Positions 1 through 8,017 of a stretch of DNA of 35,294 nt are shown here, piece after piece; position 1 is the first letter of the stretch, and each line of letters starts with the position of its first letter. The stretch spans positions 1 to 35,294 of the forward strand of contig NZ_FMUS01000037.1 of assembly GCF_900101495.1 (NCBI RefSeq), read 5' to 3'. Below the pieces are notes generated by a model that had not been told where the DNA came from, did no database searches, and worked only from the letters and a program-made list of their open reading frames with translations. The DNA comes from Alkaliphilus peptidifermentans DSM 18978 (GTDB lineage Bacteria; Bacillota; Clostridia; Peptostreptococcales; Natronincolaceae). The translations under genes were made by a program, and so were the position numbers.

Positions 1-1
1 C

Positions 2-475
2 ATGGCTATTTTGAAGTCTATTGATGGTACACCTCCCTACCCTATAAAGATTCAGGCATTAAGTGGTGGTATTGCAAGTGGATTTTTTGCCCTTCTGCTT
101 GGGGCTAGTTGGTTAGATTTTATTGCCGCTTTACTCACAAGTATTTTGGTAACCTACTCTATTCATAGATTAAGGCGTATTAATTTTAATTTATTTGTAA
201 CTAATATTGCTGGTGGATGTATAGCTGCTTTAGCGGCAGTAATTTTTAGCACTTTACATCCAAGCATAAGTCTAGATAAGGTTATTATAGGTGCAATAAT
301 GGTGATGGTACCAGGAGTAGCCATGACCAATGCTATTAGAGATTCTATTGCAGGCGACTTAGTTTCCGGTTTGGCAAGAGGTGCTGAGGCTTTATTAATA
401 GCCATTTCCATTGCCTTTGGAGTGGGCTTTGTTCTACAGAGCTTAATTTTTTTGAAGGGCGGTAACCTACTATGA
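2..475 (+). CDS. Threonine/serine exporter ThrE-like, DUF1212 half (5' truncated)
   Basis: This is the C-terminal part of an integral membrane protein of the ThrE/DUF1212 family, which exports threonine and serine. The visible 157 residues contain several hydrophobic helices and family-like features: a TPPYP segment near the start and a VPGVAMTNAIRDSIAGDL segment around residues 103-120. Family members are usually about 250 aa, so roughly 100 N-terminal residues lie outside the window, and the ATG at position 2 is probably internal. Its stop codon overlaps the start of the next gene (ATGA at 472-475). That fits translational coupling of the two-gene split form of ThrE, in which one protein carries DUF1212 and the partner carries DUF3815. 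The substrate is inferred from the family. Confidence 0.85.
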   Translation: MAILKSIDGTPPYPIKIQALSGGIASGFFALLLGASWLDFIAALLTSILVTYSIHRLRRINFNLFVTNIAGGCIAALAAVIFSTLHPSISLDKVIIGAIMVMVPGVAMTNAIRDSIAGDLVSGLARGAEALLIAISIAFGVGFVLQSLIFLKGGNLL

Positions 476-930
476 TATTTTATATAAGAAACTTTTTCTT
501 TGCATACATTGCAACAATTGGTTTTGCAATTTTATTTAATACTCCAAAATCAGTTCTTCTTAAGACTGGCTTTGGAGGAGCTATTGGCTGGGGTTTGTAC
601 AGTTATTTAAATCATATAACAGGTAATATTGTATTGGCCACCTTTATAGCCTCATTTTTTATAGCTCTCATAGGTGAGATATTTGCAATTACCGACAGGA
701 AGCCCATAACGGTTTTTATCATCCCCGGTATTGTTCCCCTAGTACCTGGCTTTGGTATATATTTTACAATGCTATCGATTTTAGAGCAAAACTATGAAAG
801 AGCGGCCCAGTATGGAAGTGAAGCTCTTTTAATATCAATAGCAATAGCTGGTGCCTTAACTATTGTATTATCATTGAATTCTTATAGGAAGCAATTACAG
901 CAGAAGTCATACAAAACCCCATTCAAATGA
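472..930 (+). CDS. Threonine/serine exporter ThrE-like, DUF3815 half
   Basis: This 152-aa membrane protein matches the small DUF3815/ThrE_2 partner of split ThrE exporters. It has about four or five hydrophobic helices and a characteristic IIPGIVPLVPGFGIYF segment around residues 83-98. It starts at the ATG of an ATGA overlap with the DUF1212 gene, so the two are almost certainly co-translated and form one transporter. The last codons and the stop lie inside a palindrome (917-936) that is duplicated about 170 bp downstream, so the extreme C-terminus (TPFK) is encoded by the terminator stem. Exported amino acids are inferred from family membership. Confidence 0.85.
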   Translation: MIFYIRNFFFAYIATIGFAILFNTPKSVLLKTGFGGAIGWGLYSYLNHITGNIVLATFIASFFIALIGEIFAITDRKPITVFIIPGIVPLVPGFGIYFTMLSILEQNYERAAQYGSEALLISIAIAGALTIVLSLNSYRKQLQQKSYKTPFK

Positions 931-1110
931 ATGGGGTGAGGTTTTTGAAAAAGTCAACAATATCCAGTCTGATCAAAATTCTTCAGATTCGAGGCGCAAG
1001 AAAACCCAGTGCAAGCAGCGTATACGTAATACGTAAGGGTGCTGGGTTTTTGAAGCAACGAAGAAGATGGAGGATTTTCAACAGTCTGTCCCCATTCAAA
1101 TGAATGGGGT
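917..1110. terminator. Duplicated bidirectional terminator palindrome (917-936 and 1090-1109)
   Basis: The same palindrome, arms CCCCATTCA and TGAATGGGG with a 2-nt AA loop, occurs at 917-936 and at 1090-1109. The copies form a 21-bp direct repeat. Copy 1 is preceded by AAAA (the U tract for leftward transcripts) but lacks a following T tract. Copy 2 is followed by TTTTATTTAT (the U tract for rightward transcripts) but lacks a preceding A tract. Together they look like one bidirectional terminator between the convergent thrE-like and rseC-like genes that was split and duplicated by an insertion. Confidence 0.75.
938..1089. repeat. 152-bp insertion-like element between terminator copies
   Basis: This non-coding segment is bounded by the two direct copies of the terminator palindrome. 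It is an imperfect inverted structure. AAAACCCAG (around 993-1001) faces CTGGGTTTTT (around 1042-1051), with TACGTAATACGTA at 1023-1035 at the centre. The outer flanks also resemble each other inverted (CAGTCTGATCAAAAT on the left, ATTTTCAACAGTCTG on the right). There is no credible ORF, and it is more GC-rich than other gaps nearby. It resembles a MITE- or REP-like dispersed element, although only one copy is visible here. Confidence 0.55.
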
Positions 1111-1115
1111 TTTAT

Positions 1116-1550
1116 TTATACCTCTTGTCTTTCGTCAAAGGCAGCTGTGATTACTGGCTGATATTTTTTGCTTGCTTTTATTTTGCCTTCTTTACTTTTT
1201 ATAACTAAAAAGCTAAGAGCCATCAACACAAATCCAATTGCTGCAACTGCTATATCCTTATATTGCAAAGTATCTGGCACCAAAATATTTCCTATAAAAA
1301 TACCTAAAACCAAACTTATTAGAGGAATAACATATACTATTAGAGCTGCAGTCAAAACATCTTGGTGCTCCATGTCAACCGACACCCATTGACCTTTTTG
1401 AGCCTTGGCTACATTGATAGCTTCAATCTCTAATTTTGATTCTTCCCGTCCCATTTTGCAGGCTGTACAGCTTCCACAGCTGGAGTGTCTTTCCATGACA
1501 ACCTTAGCCAAATCACCATTAACCTCAGTTACAATACCACACTGTTTCAT
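1116..1550 (-). CDS. SoxR-reducing-system protein RseC family
   Basis: This 144-aa protein has an N-terminal cysteine-rich part (C4, then C25, C28 and C31 in SSCGSCTAC), a small soluble domain to about residue 65, and two membrane helices (about 67-88 and 101-120). That is the RseC/MucC architecture. In E. coli RseC is linked to reduction of the SoxR iron-sulfur cluster together with Rnf-type electron transport. Here only a redox-related membrane role can be inferred, and no rnf genes are visible. A strong AGGAGGGG site precedes the ATG. The gene is convergent with the thrE-like pair, and the shared terminator begins six bases past its stop. Confidence 0.8.
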   Translation of the reverse strand: MKQCGIVTEVNGDLAKVVMERHSSCGSCTACKMGREESKLEIEAINVAKAQKGQWVSVDMEHQDVLTAALIVYVIPLISLVLGIFIGNILVPDTLQYKDIAVAAIGFVLMALSFLVIKSKEGKIKASKKYQPVITAAFDERQEV

Positions 1551-1716
1551 ATTTTCCCCTCCTATGAACTTATGAATTCAATAATAATCAATAATTGATA
1601 GTACATTTTTCACTTTGCTCAGAATGACACAACATTTTTCCATTTTCAATTTTCAATTTCATGCTTTTCATTCAACATTACTCATTTCACATTACTAATT
1701 ACTCATTTCTCTTATA
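1551..1716. repeat. Intergenic heptamer-phased repeat block with a GCTCAGAATGACA word
   Basis: This AT-rich spacer holds six consecutive 7-mers at 1670-1711 (ATTCAAC, ATTACTC, ATTTCAC, ATTACTA, ATTACTC, ATTTCTC). They are preceded by TTTTCAA-type 7-mers around 1640-1660 and by a GCTCAGAATGACA word at about 1617-1629. The same words recur in other gaps of this window. No gene is seen. Confidence 0.7.
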
Positions 1717-2469
1717 CTATATACCCAATAAATCACGAACTACAACAGAAGCTATAACTAATCCTACTGCTGAGGGTACAAAGGCTACACTGCCAGGTAT
1801 TTGATGTCTTACTGTACAGGTTCTATCCTTATTAGGACATATACAGTCGGTTTTGCAATCGCTATCTATTTCTAGGGGTGTCATGGGTTCTTCCTTCGAG
1901 AAAACAACCTTCAAGTCCTTTACCCCTCTCTTCTTCAATTCCTTCCTCATTACCTTGGCCAGAGGGCATATACTGGTTTTAAATATGTCTGTTACTTCAA
2001 AGCGGGTAGGGTCTAATTTATTGCCTGCTCCCATACTACTTATTATAGGTATATTTTTATCTTTACAACGCTCTATTAAATCTAGTTTAGCACTGACCAT
2101 ATCAATTGCATCAATAACATAGTCATAGTCTGTTGATAAAAGTCTATCGGCACTTTCACTATTGTAAAGCTCTTTATAGGTAATTACCTCAGCCTTCGGA
2201 TTTATATCAAGTATTCGTTCCTTCATTAATTCAACCTTTGCCTTACCAATTGTTTTACGTGTAGCATGAATTTGTCTATTTATATTGGTTAGGCATATAT
2301 CATCATCGTCCACTAAAACAAAGCTCCCCACTGCCGAACGGGCTAAGGCCTCTGCAGCAAAGGTTCCAACTCCACCAATACCATATATGGCAATTTTACT
2401 ATTTTTTAATTTTTTAAGTCCCTCTGTACCCAATAAAAGCTCGCTTCTCGAAAATGCATGTAAAGCCAT
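1717..2469 (-). CDS. tcdA: TcdA/YrvM-type ThiF-family tRNA threonylcarbamoyladenosine dehydratase
   Basis: This 250-aa E1-like (ThiF/MoeB fold) protein has a nucleotide-binding loop GIGGVG at residues 30-35 and a following DDD motif. The family ATP-dependently dehydrates tRNA t6A at position 37 to the cyclic form. The N-terminus ending FSRSELLLG and the C-terminal IPGSVAFVPSAVGL segment are typical of the TcdA/CsdL/YrvM subgroup rather than ThiF or MoeB. A cysteine cluster (CKTDCICPNKDRTC, about 205-218) is also present. It starts at an ATG with an AGGAGG site. It lies downstream of aspS with 6S RNA between them, as yrvM does in Bacillus subtilis, which supports the assignment. Confidence 0.88.
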   Translation of the reverse strand: MALHAFSRSELLLGTEGLKKLKNSKIAIYGIGGVGTFAAEALARSAVGSFVLVDDDDICLTNINRQIHATRKTIGKAKVELMKERILDINPKAEVITYKELYNSESADRLLSTDYDYVIDAIDMVSAKLDLIERCKDKNIPIISSMGAGNKLDPTRFEVTDIFKTSICPLAKVMRKELKKRGVKDLKVVFSKEEPMTPLEIDSDCKTDCICPNKDRTCTVRHQIPGSVAFVPSAVGLVIASVVVRDLLGI

Positions 2470-2584
2470 AATTCTCCTCCTTAATTGTTAGGCTAGAATT
2501 AATACTACTTAAATTTATAATATATGTCAATTAGTTTTCCCTCATTAAATTCCATAATTCTAAAGGTTGATAATATCTTTAACA

Positions 2585-2811
2585 TAATAAAAAGCTTCCT
2601 TAAAAGTAAAGGAAGCCAAGGTTTAAATCTAGTGTCCCGCCATGCCGTGTATCGATTGTTTTGAAACCTGCCTCTAGCAGGTGGGTAACCTGTCATTGAC
2701 TTTTGAAGTCCTCTCCAACGGAGGCTTTCCATCCATCAACAAACTCGGATTCCCGACGTCGAAATGTTGGCTCAAAACGAGATCGAATATACGCACACAG
2801 CAGGATTTCTT
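2585..2811 (-). ncRNA. ssrS: 6S RNA (SsrS/BsrA type)
   Basis: This roughly 220-nt non-coding region lies between aspS and the tcdA/yrvM homologue, the location of 6S-1 RNA (bsrA) in Bacillus subtilis. It has its own promoter (TTGAAA, 17 bp, TATTAT). The 5' end (AGTAAGAAATCCTGCTGTG) and 3' part (GGCGGGACACTAG, then CTTGGCTTCC) look like the closing stem region of 6S RNA, and it ends in a strong intrinsic terminator. 6S RNA mimics an open promoter, binds the sigma-A holoenzyme and templates short pRNAs. Assignment rests on synteny, size, promoter/terminator boundaries and general look; a covariance-model search (Rfam RF00013) would settle it. The short ORF that can be read through it (2505-2732) is spurious. 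Confidence 0.82.
2594..2616 (-). terminator. Intrinsic terminator of 6S RNA
   Basis: The stem arms GCTTCCTT (2594-2601) and AAGGAAGC (2609-2616) pair perfectly, and a run of T on the transcribed strand follows at 2588-2593. Confidence 0.85.
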
Positions 2812-2817
2812 ACTAGT

Positions 2818-2846
2818 ATAATATCATAACTACTATACTTTTTCAA
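2818..2846 (-). promoter_or_regulatory. Sigma-A promoter of 6S RNA
   Basis: On the minus strand, TTGAAA (2841-2846), a 17-bp spacer and TATTAT (2818-2823) place the start at about 2811, just before the first bases of the candidate 6S RNA. Confidence 0.7.
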
Positions 2847-2868
2847 TTTTAATTATTGCCAATTTGTT

Positions 2869-4641
2869 TTATTTCTCAATTTTAACCTCTATGCTTAAAT
2901 CCTTTAACTGTTTACTATCTGCCTCTGATGGCGCATTTGTTAATGGACATGTAGCATTTTGAGTTTTAGGGAATGCAATAACCTGACGGATATTGTCTTC
3001 CTTAGCCAAAATCATGATTAATCTATCTAATCCAAAAGCAATTCCTCCGTGGGGTGGTGTTCCATATTTAAATGCATCTAATAGGAAGCCGAATTTTTCC
3101 CAAGCCTCTTCTTCACTAAAGCCTAAGGCTTTAAACATTTTTTGTTGTAGCTCCGATGAAGATATTCTTATACTACCTCCACCAATTTCATATCCATTAA
3201 TGACAATATCATAGGCCTTTGCTCTAGCATTTGCAGGGTCGCTATCCAATAATGGAATATCCTCCTCCATTGGTGAGGTAAATGGATGATGCTTTGCCAC
3301 AAATCGATTTTCCTCTTCATCATACTCAAACAATGGAAACTCTGTAACCCATAAAGCCTTATATTCATCTTTATTAAGGATTCCTAGTCTTTTAGCAGCC
3401 TCCACCCTTAAATGGCCTAATGAATCAAATACAACATTATTATTATCTGCAACAAATAAAAGTAAATCTCCTTTAGTAGCATCTGCAATTCTAAGTATAC
3501 TATCCATTTCTTCTTCACTTAAGAATTTAGCAATTGGTGATGTTACTCCATCTTCTGTGATTTTTATCCATGCCAAACCTTTAGCGCCATAGGTTTTAGC
3601 AAATTCTTCAAGGGATGTTATATCCTTGCGACTAAAATTATCTCCATAACCCTTTAAATTTATTCCTCTAACAGAGCCTCCACCAGCAACTGCTGATGTA
3701 AATACCTTGAACTGAGAATCCTTTACAGCTTCTGAAACATCAAAGAGCTCAAAACTAAATCTGAGGTCCGGCTTATCTGATCCATATCTCTCCATGGCTT
3801 CTTTATAGGTAATTTGTTGTAATGGAATCTGTAGCTCTATATCCATAACTTCCTTAAAAACCTTTTTAAGAAGTCTTTCATTAATCACTATTACATCGTC
3901 TACATCAACAAAGGACATTTCACAGTCGATTTGAGTAAACTCTGGCTGTCTGTCGGCCCTTAAATCTTCATCTCTAAAGCATTTTACTATTTGAAAATAT
4001 CTATCCATTCCAGATACCATTAATAGCTGCTTAAAAAGCTGTGGTGACTGGGGTAGTGCATAAAATTTGCCAGGGTTCACTCTACTGGGTACAAGATAGT
4101 CTCTAGCACCCTCTGGTGTAGTTTTTGTTAAAACAGGGGTCTCCATCTCTATAAAGCCTTCATCTGATAAGAAGTTTCTTACTACATTGGCGGTCTTATG
4201 ACGTAGAAAAAGATTTTTTTGCATTGAAGGCTTTCTTAAATCAAGGTATCTATATTTTAATCTAAGGTTTTCCGAAACATCATCGTCATCCTTTATATAT
4301 ATTGGCGGTGTTTCTGATGTATTTAGTATATCAAGGGTCTCTGCAAAAATTTCTATTTCTCCTGTTGGAATATTTGGATTTACAGATTGTCTTTTATAAA
4401 CCTTACCTTCAATTGCTATTACATATTCAGAGCCTAAGTCCTCTGCCCTTTTAAAGGCTTCCTCTGATATATCCTTATCAAAAACAATTTGAACAATTCC
4501 TGTTCTATCCCTCATATCTACAAAAATTAATCCACCTAAATCACGTCTTTTTTGTACCCAACCCATAAGGGTAACTGCTTCATCTATCTGAGCTTCATTT
4601 AGCGTACCACACATATGACTTCTCTTAAGTTTTGTTGTCAT
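2869..4641 (-). CDS. aspS: Aspartyl-tRNA synthetase
   Basis: This 590-aa class II synthetase charges tRNA-Asp. It has an N-terminal OB-fold anticodon-binding domain (about 1-105), a catalytic core with LPQSPQLFKQ at 197-206 and class II motif 2 (KCFRDEDLRADRQPEF, about 220-235), a bacterial GAD insertion (about 290-420), and motif 3 (GIAFGLDRL) near the C-terminus. The length is normal for bacterial AspRS. Whether it is discriminating or also charges tRNA-Asn cannot be decided from the motifs I can read. It starts at MTTKLKRSHMCG with a GGGAGG site and lies 39 bp after hisS. The two genes form an operon under the T-box leader upstream of hisS. Confidence 0.97.
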   Translation of the reverse strand: MTTKLKRSHMCGTLNEAQIDEAVTLMGWVQKRRDLGGLIFVDMRDRTGIVQIVFDKDISEEAFKRAEDLGSEYVIAIEGKVYKRQSVNPNIPTGEIEIFAETLDILNTSETPPIYIKDDDDVSENLRLKYRYLDLRKPSMQKNLFLRHKTANVVRNFLSDEGFIEMETPVLTKTTPEGARDYLVPSRVNPGKFYALPQSPQLFKQLLMVSGMDRYFQIVKCFRDEDLRADRQPEFTQIDCEMSFVDVDDVIVINERLLKKVFKEVMDIELQIPLQQITYKEAMERYGSDKPDLRFSFELFDVSEAVKDSQFKVFTSAVAGGGSVRGINLKGYGDNFSRKDITSLEEFAKTYGAKGLAWIKITEDGVTSPIAKFLSEEEMDSILRIADATKGDLLLFVADNNNVVFDSLGHLRVEAAKRLGILNKDEYKALWVTEFPLFEYDEEENRFVAKHHPFTSPMEEDIPLLDSDPANARAKAYDIVINGYEIGGGSIRISSSELQQKMFKALGFSEEEAWEKFGFLLDAFKYGTPPHGGIAFGLDRLIMILAKEDNIRQVIAFPKTQNATCPLTNAPSEADSKQLKDLSIEVKIEK

Positions 4642-4680
4642 GTTATTAACCTCCCTATCATGCCTATTTTATGTGATTAA

Positions 4681-5943
4681 TTACTCTTCCTTTAAGGATA
4701 CTATCTCACTAACTTCCCCTTCATTGCAAATTCCATAGGCATCAAATAATTGCTTTTTTAGATTATTTATTTGCTTAGAGAACTTTTTATTTTTAGGGAA
4801 TATACTAACAATATTTCCCTTTTCCCTTAGTTTGTTTGCTTGTTCTAATACTGCATTTACATCTTCATTGGAATCAAACAGCAATGCTATCCTTGTGGTT
4901 GTATTAGGTATAGCAAAATTTCTTTCCTTTAGGATGGTAAAAATTCTTTCAAACCCGATTGAAAAACCAACTGCTGGTACATCTTCTTTTTGGAATCTTC
5001 CTATCATTTTGTCGTATCTACCACCACCAGCAATTGAGCTTCCTAGGTCATTGCTTACCACCTCAAATATTTGCCCTGTATAGTATCCCATACCTCTTAT
5101 TAGAGTTACATCAAATTCAATATTATATAATCCCTTAGATTGCTTTTCTACCACTTCTATTACCTTTTTTAGTGATTGAAGTACCTCTTCCTCAACGTTG
5201 TATTTTTCTAAGACCTCGCCATCTAAAGTTTTAAGGTCGTCTAAAGCTATTAAAAGGTCAACTACTTTAGCTTCATCATATCCCTTTGCCAGTAATTCCT
5301 TTTGTACACCTTCTTTACCCACCTTATCCATCTTATCCAGGGTAATACATATTGATTCAATTGCTTCCTCTTCAAAGCCTACGCTAATAATTAAGCTTTT
5401 CAAAAGCCTTCTATCGTTTATTTTAACAGTAAAATTATCAAAGGATAATGCCTGTAATGCCTTGGCAGTTGTAGTTATTAATTCTATTTCGGCTATATCA
5501 GACTTTTCGCCGATAATATCGATATCACATTGGATAAACTGTCTAAATCTACCCTTTTGTGGTTTTTCAGCCCTCCATACCCAGCCAGTTTGTATGGCCT
5601 TAAAGGGATTTGGCAGTTCTTCACGATTGTTTGTATAGAATCTGCTTAAGGGTAAGGTTAAATCATATCTTAGCCCTAAATCACAAAGATCATCATCCGT
5701 CAGATTTTCTTTTTCTAGATCAAGCTTTTCTCCTCGCTTAAGTATTTTAAAAAGTAAATTTAGGTTTTCTCCACCATCACTTTTTGTCAATAATTCTAGG
5801 TTTTCAATTGATGGAGTTTCAATTTGTTGAAAGCCACCCTGCTTATAGATTTCTATTACCGTGTTTTTCATCCACTCTCTAAGTGTCATATCATTAGGTA
5901 ATATATCAAATGTTCCTTTAACTGTTAATGTACTTACCTTCAT
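4681..5943 (-). CDS. hisS: Histidyl-tRNA synthetase
   Basis: This 420-aa class II synthetase charges tRNA-His. Diagnostic features are KGTFDILP near the N-terminus, the GWVWRAEKPQKGRFRQF motif 2 region (about 121-137), and the histidine-binding segments MGYYTGQIFE and GGGRYD, followed by an anticodon-binding C-terminal domain. I prefer the ATG at 5943 over the GTG at 5949, because the GGAGG site is about 9 nt from the ATG but only 3 nt from the GTG. It is the first gene of a hisS-aspS operon and is preceded by a T-box leader with its own consensus promoter, so expression should respond to uncharged tRNA. Confidence 0.95.
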   Translation of the reverse strand: MKVSTLTVKGTFDILPNDMTLREWMKNTVIEIYKQGGFQQIETPSIENLELLTKSDGGENLNLLFKILKRGEKLDLEKENLTDDDLCDLGLRYDLTLPLSRFYTNNREELPNPFKAIQTGWVWRAEKPQKGRFRQFIQCDIDIIGEKSDIAEIELITTTAKALQALSFDNFTVKINDRRLLKSLIISVGFEEEAIESICITLDKMDKVGKEGVQKELLAKGYDEAKVVDLLIALDDLKTLDGEVLEKYNVEEEVLQSLKKVIEVVEKQSKGLYNIEFDVTLIRGMGYYTGQIFEVVSNDLGSSIAGGGRYDKMIGRFQKEDVPAVGFSIGFERIFTILKERNFAIPNTTTRIALLFDSNEDVNAVLEQANKLREKGNIVSIFPKNKKFSKQINNLKKQLFDAYGICNEGEVSEIVSLKEE

Positions 5944-5984
5944 ATTCACAAGCCTCCATTTCTTTTTTTCATTTATAAAAATAC

Positions 5985-6222
5985 AAAAACTCCCGTGCCC
6001 TAGTAAGGGACGAGAGTTAATTTTCCCGCGGTACCACCCTGATTGGATATTATCCCACTTAAACCATTAACGCAGGCTCACGTAACCTCCTACTAAATTC
6101 AGAGTTCTACTCAAAGGTGTCTTCATGCTGTCTTTTCGTGTCGAGCTTCCACCATCCTCGATTCGCTTTGACGTAAAACAACGCTACTCTTCCTTTTCAA
6201 CGTATTTGACCTTAATATAATT
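5985..6222 (-). promoter_or_regulatory. T-box riboswitch leader of hisS-aspS
   Basis: The minus-strand leader contains the conserved T-box sequence GGGTGGTACCGCGG (6026-6039), which pairs with the acceptor end of uncharged tRNA. An intrinsic terminator follows at 5988-6020 with arms close to AACTCTCGTCCC and GGGCACGGGAGTT and then a T run. Stem I features include GAAGACACC (6115-6123), which matches the usual GAA-specifier-ACC arrangement. In the standard register the specifier is GAC (Asp), and a CAC (His) codon overlaps it by one base. The leader therefore may sense tRNA-Asp, tRNA-His or both. That part is inference; the T-box call itself is firm. Confidence 0.93.
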
Positions 6223-6228
6223 GGTAAT

Positions 6229-6257
6229 ATTATAAAGCTTTTCTAAATTTATGTCAA
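6229..6257 (-). promoter_or_regulatory. Consensus sigma-A promoter for the T-box/hisS-aspS operon
   Basis: TTGACA (6252-6257), a 17-bp spacer and TATAAT (6229-6234) on the minus strand form a perfect consensus promoter. The start is expected near 6222. Confidence 0.88.
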
Positions 6258-6285
6258 CGCTTAAATTATAATAATATAAAAATTT

Positions 6286-7761
6286 TTATATATGTGTTTT
6301 TTTCCTTTCAATCATCTCATCTACTCTATCTAAGTATAGCTGAAGATCCTTTACATTAGGTACTCGCTCTAATCTATTTTCATCGTTGAATACAACCTTT
6401 GTAACTGCTCCTGCTCCCAATGCTATTATAGTCTGCTTCTCCTCCATTATTTGAATGTTGTAGATACACTGATATCCTTCTTTACAATAGCCAATATTCT
6501 CTAGATGCCCAAGCATTTGCTTTTGTCTATACATATAATATGGATTTAGTCCCATTTCTTCAGCATATTGTGCTGTTACTTCAAGCATTTTCGCCACTTC
6601 CTCTTCATGAAGATGATAGGCTGTTGTATCCTCCCTAAGCTTAGAACCCCGTTTTACCGCCAGTGTATGGACTGTTAAGCTGCTTGGCGACAATTCTTTA
6701 ATTTCCTTCATAGTCTTTTCTACCATATTGGTATCTTCCCCCGGCAGTCCAATAATTAAGTCCATATTAATATTTTCAAAGCCTTCCTCCTGAGCCATAA
6801 AGAAGGCCTCCTTCAGCTGCTGAACAGAGTGATTTCTACCAATTGTCTTTAAAGTACAGTCATTCATAGTTTGGGGATTAATGCTTATTCTAGTAATACC
6901 ATTATCCTTCATTGTCTTTAACTTTTCCCGGGTAATAGTGTCTGGTCTTCCAGCTTCAAAGGTATATTCCTTTAGCTCTGACAGATTGAAGGATTCCTTA
7001 ATTTGAGTAAATATTTTATTCATTTGATCTATGGTTAAAGTAGAAGGTGTTCCCCCTCCAATATATATTGTTTCCAGCTTCTTACCCTTCTCACTTAGTA
7101 CTTTCCCTATTTCCTTTATTTCTCTATATAGTACGTCAACATAGGGCTGCTGCAAATGTAGGCATTTAGTTAATGGATTTGATGGAAAGGAGCAGTAAAC
7201 GCACCTAGTAGGACAAAAGGGGATACTTATATATAAACTCACTAAATCCTCCCGAATTGGATATATAATTGAATGCTCTCGTTTAGCTACTGTTAATAGC
7301 AAATCAGCCTTTTCCTTCTTTATGAAGTATTTTTCCTTTAGAGTCCTGATTATTTCCTCATCCACATATTTATCTTCCATTAATTCATGGACTATTTTTG
7401 TTGGTCGAATTCCAGTAAGAATTCCCCAGGGTAAATCTATATCTATAAACTTTTTTAATACCATAAAAACAGTCCGCTTCATTAAAGTTTTACTGGTTTT
7501 TTTCAACTGTAAATTATTATTTGCTTCATAAATAACTTCTTCTGTTATAGTTTCTTCTTTGTTTTCATTCCCAAGAGTTGCTGTAGCTTTAACTCTATCA
7601 TTTGATACATCTATAAGTGAAATTAATATGTACTTATCAGGACTATTACTAAATGTAGCTACCTCAGTGCTAATTTCAATTTCTTCAGATGGGAAAAAGA
7701 GCTTTAAAAGCTCATTTAACTCATAGCTATAATCATGTCCTATACATACAGCTTTTATCAT
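6286..7761 (-). CDS. hemZ: HemZ-type coproporphyrinogen dehydrogenase-like radical SAM protein
   Basis: This 491-aa protein has an N-terminal extension of about 170 residues followed by a HemN-like radical SAM domain. The cluster-binding motif is C183-P-T-R-C187-V-Y-C190, and the SAM-binding GGGTPS follows. HemN-type enzymes oxidatively decarboxylate coproporphyrinogen III without oxygen; the HemZ subgroup has this long N-terminus. No other heme gene is in the window, so the substrate is not proven, and some HemN-like proteins act in heme insertion or chaperoning instead. It starts at MIKAVCIGHD with a GGAG site and is followed leftward by the T-box promoter of hisS. Confidence 0.88.
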   Translation of the reverse strand: MIKAVCIGHDYSYELNELLKLFFPSEEIEISTEVATFSNSPDKYILISLIDVSNDRVKATATLGNENKEETITEEVIYEANNNLQLKKTSKTLMKRTVFMVLKKFIDIDLPWGILTGIRPTKIVHELMEDKYVDEEIIRTLKEKYFIKKEKADLLLTVAKREHSIIYPIREDLVSLYISIPFCPTRCVYCSFPSNPLTKCLHLQQPYVDVLYREIKEIGKVLSEKGKKLETIYIGGGTPSTLTIDQMNKIFTQIKESFNLSELKEYTFEAGRPDTITREKLKTMKDNGITRISINPQTMNDCTLKTIGRNHSVQQLKEAFFMAQEEGFENINMDLIIGLPGEDTNMVEKTMKEIKELSPSSLTVHTLAVKRGSKLREDTTAYHLHEEEVAKMLEVTAQYAEEMGLNPYYMYRQKQMLGHLENIGYCKEGYQCIYNIQIMEEKQTIIALGAGAVTKVVFNDENRLERVPNVKDLQLYLDRVDEMIERKKTHI

Positions 7762-7774
7762 TTATATGCTCCTA

Positions 7775-7957
7775 TCAGAAATCTTCGTTTATTTCATCAC
7801 TTATAGCCCTTACAGCATTTTTACTTATACCCAGCTCTGTAGCAATTTCAGAGTCGGTCAAGCCTGCTTCCTTCATCTCAATAAGATCATGGAATGATAC
7901 ATCTGTGAAAGCTATATTATTTCTTTCTTGTATAAATTCACCAATTTTTTTCCTCAT
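7775..7957 (-). CDS. Small helix-turn-helix protein, 60 aa
   Basis: This 60-residue protein is dominated by a helix-turn-helix: GLTDSEIATELGISKNAVRAI at about residues 33-53 reads as a sigma-70-region-4- or MarR-like two-helix DNA-binding unit. The N-terminal half (IPFIQERN-like, VSFHDLIEMKEAG) is probably helical and could dimerise. It lies 13 bp upstream of hemZ and 60 bp downstream of the MBL gene on the same strand, so it is probably co-transcribed and may regulate its own operon. I do not recognise a named family; DNA binding is inferred from the motif. Confidence 0.7.
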   Translation of the reverse strand: MRKKIGEFIQERNNIAFTDVSFHDLIEMKEAGLTDSEIATELGISKNAVRAISDEINEDF

Positions 7958-8017
7958 AAAAAAAACCTCCCAGAAGATATTTTTTATTATTCTTCCCTCA
8001 TCCTCCAGGAGTATACT

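Noticed and set aside
2505-2732. 75-aa ORF on the minus strand
   Set aside because: It lies inside the 6S RNA gene, has an implausible composition, lacks a ribosome site and runs through the 6S terminator.
5198-5638. 146-aa ORF on the plus strand
   Set aside because: Shadow frame antisense to hisS; a serine/leucine-rich composition typical of antisense frames of AT-rich genes.
5861-6070. 69-aa ORF on the plus strand
   Set aside because: It is antisense to the hisS start and the T-box terminator, with no ribosome site.
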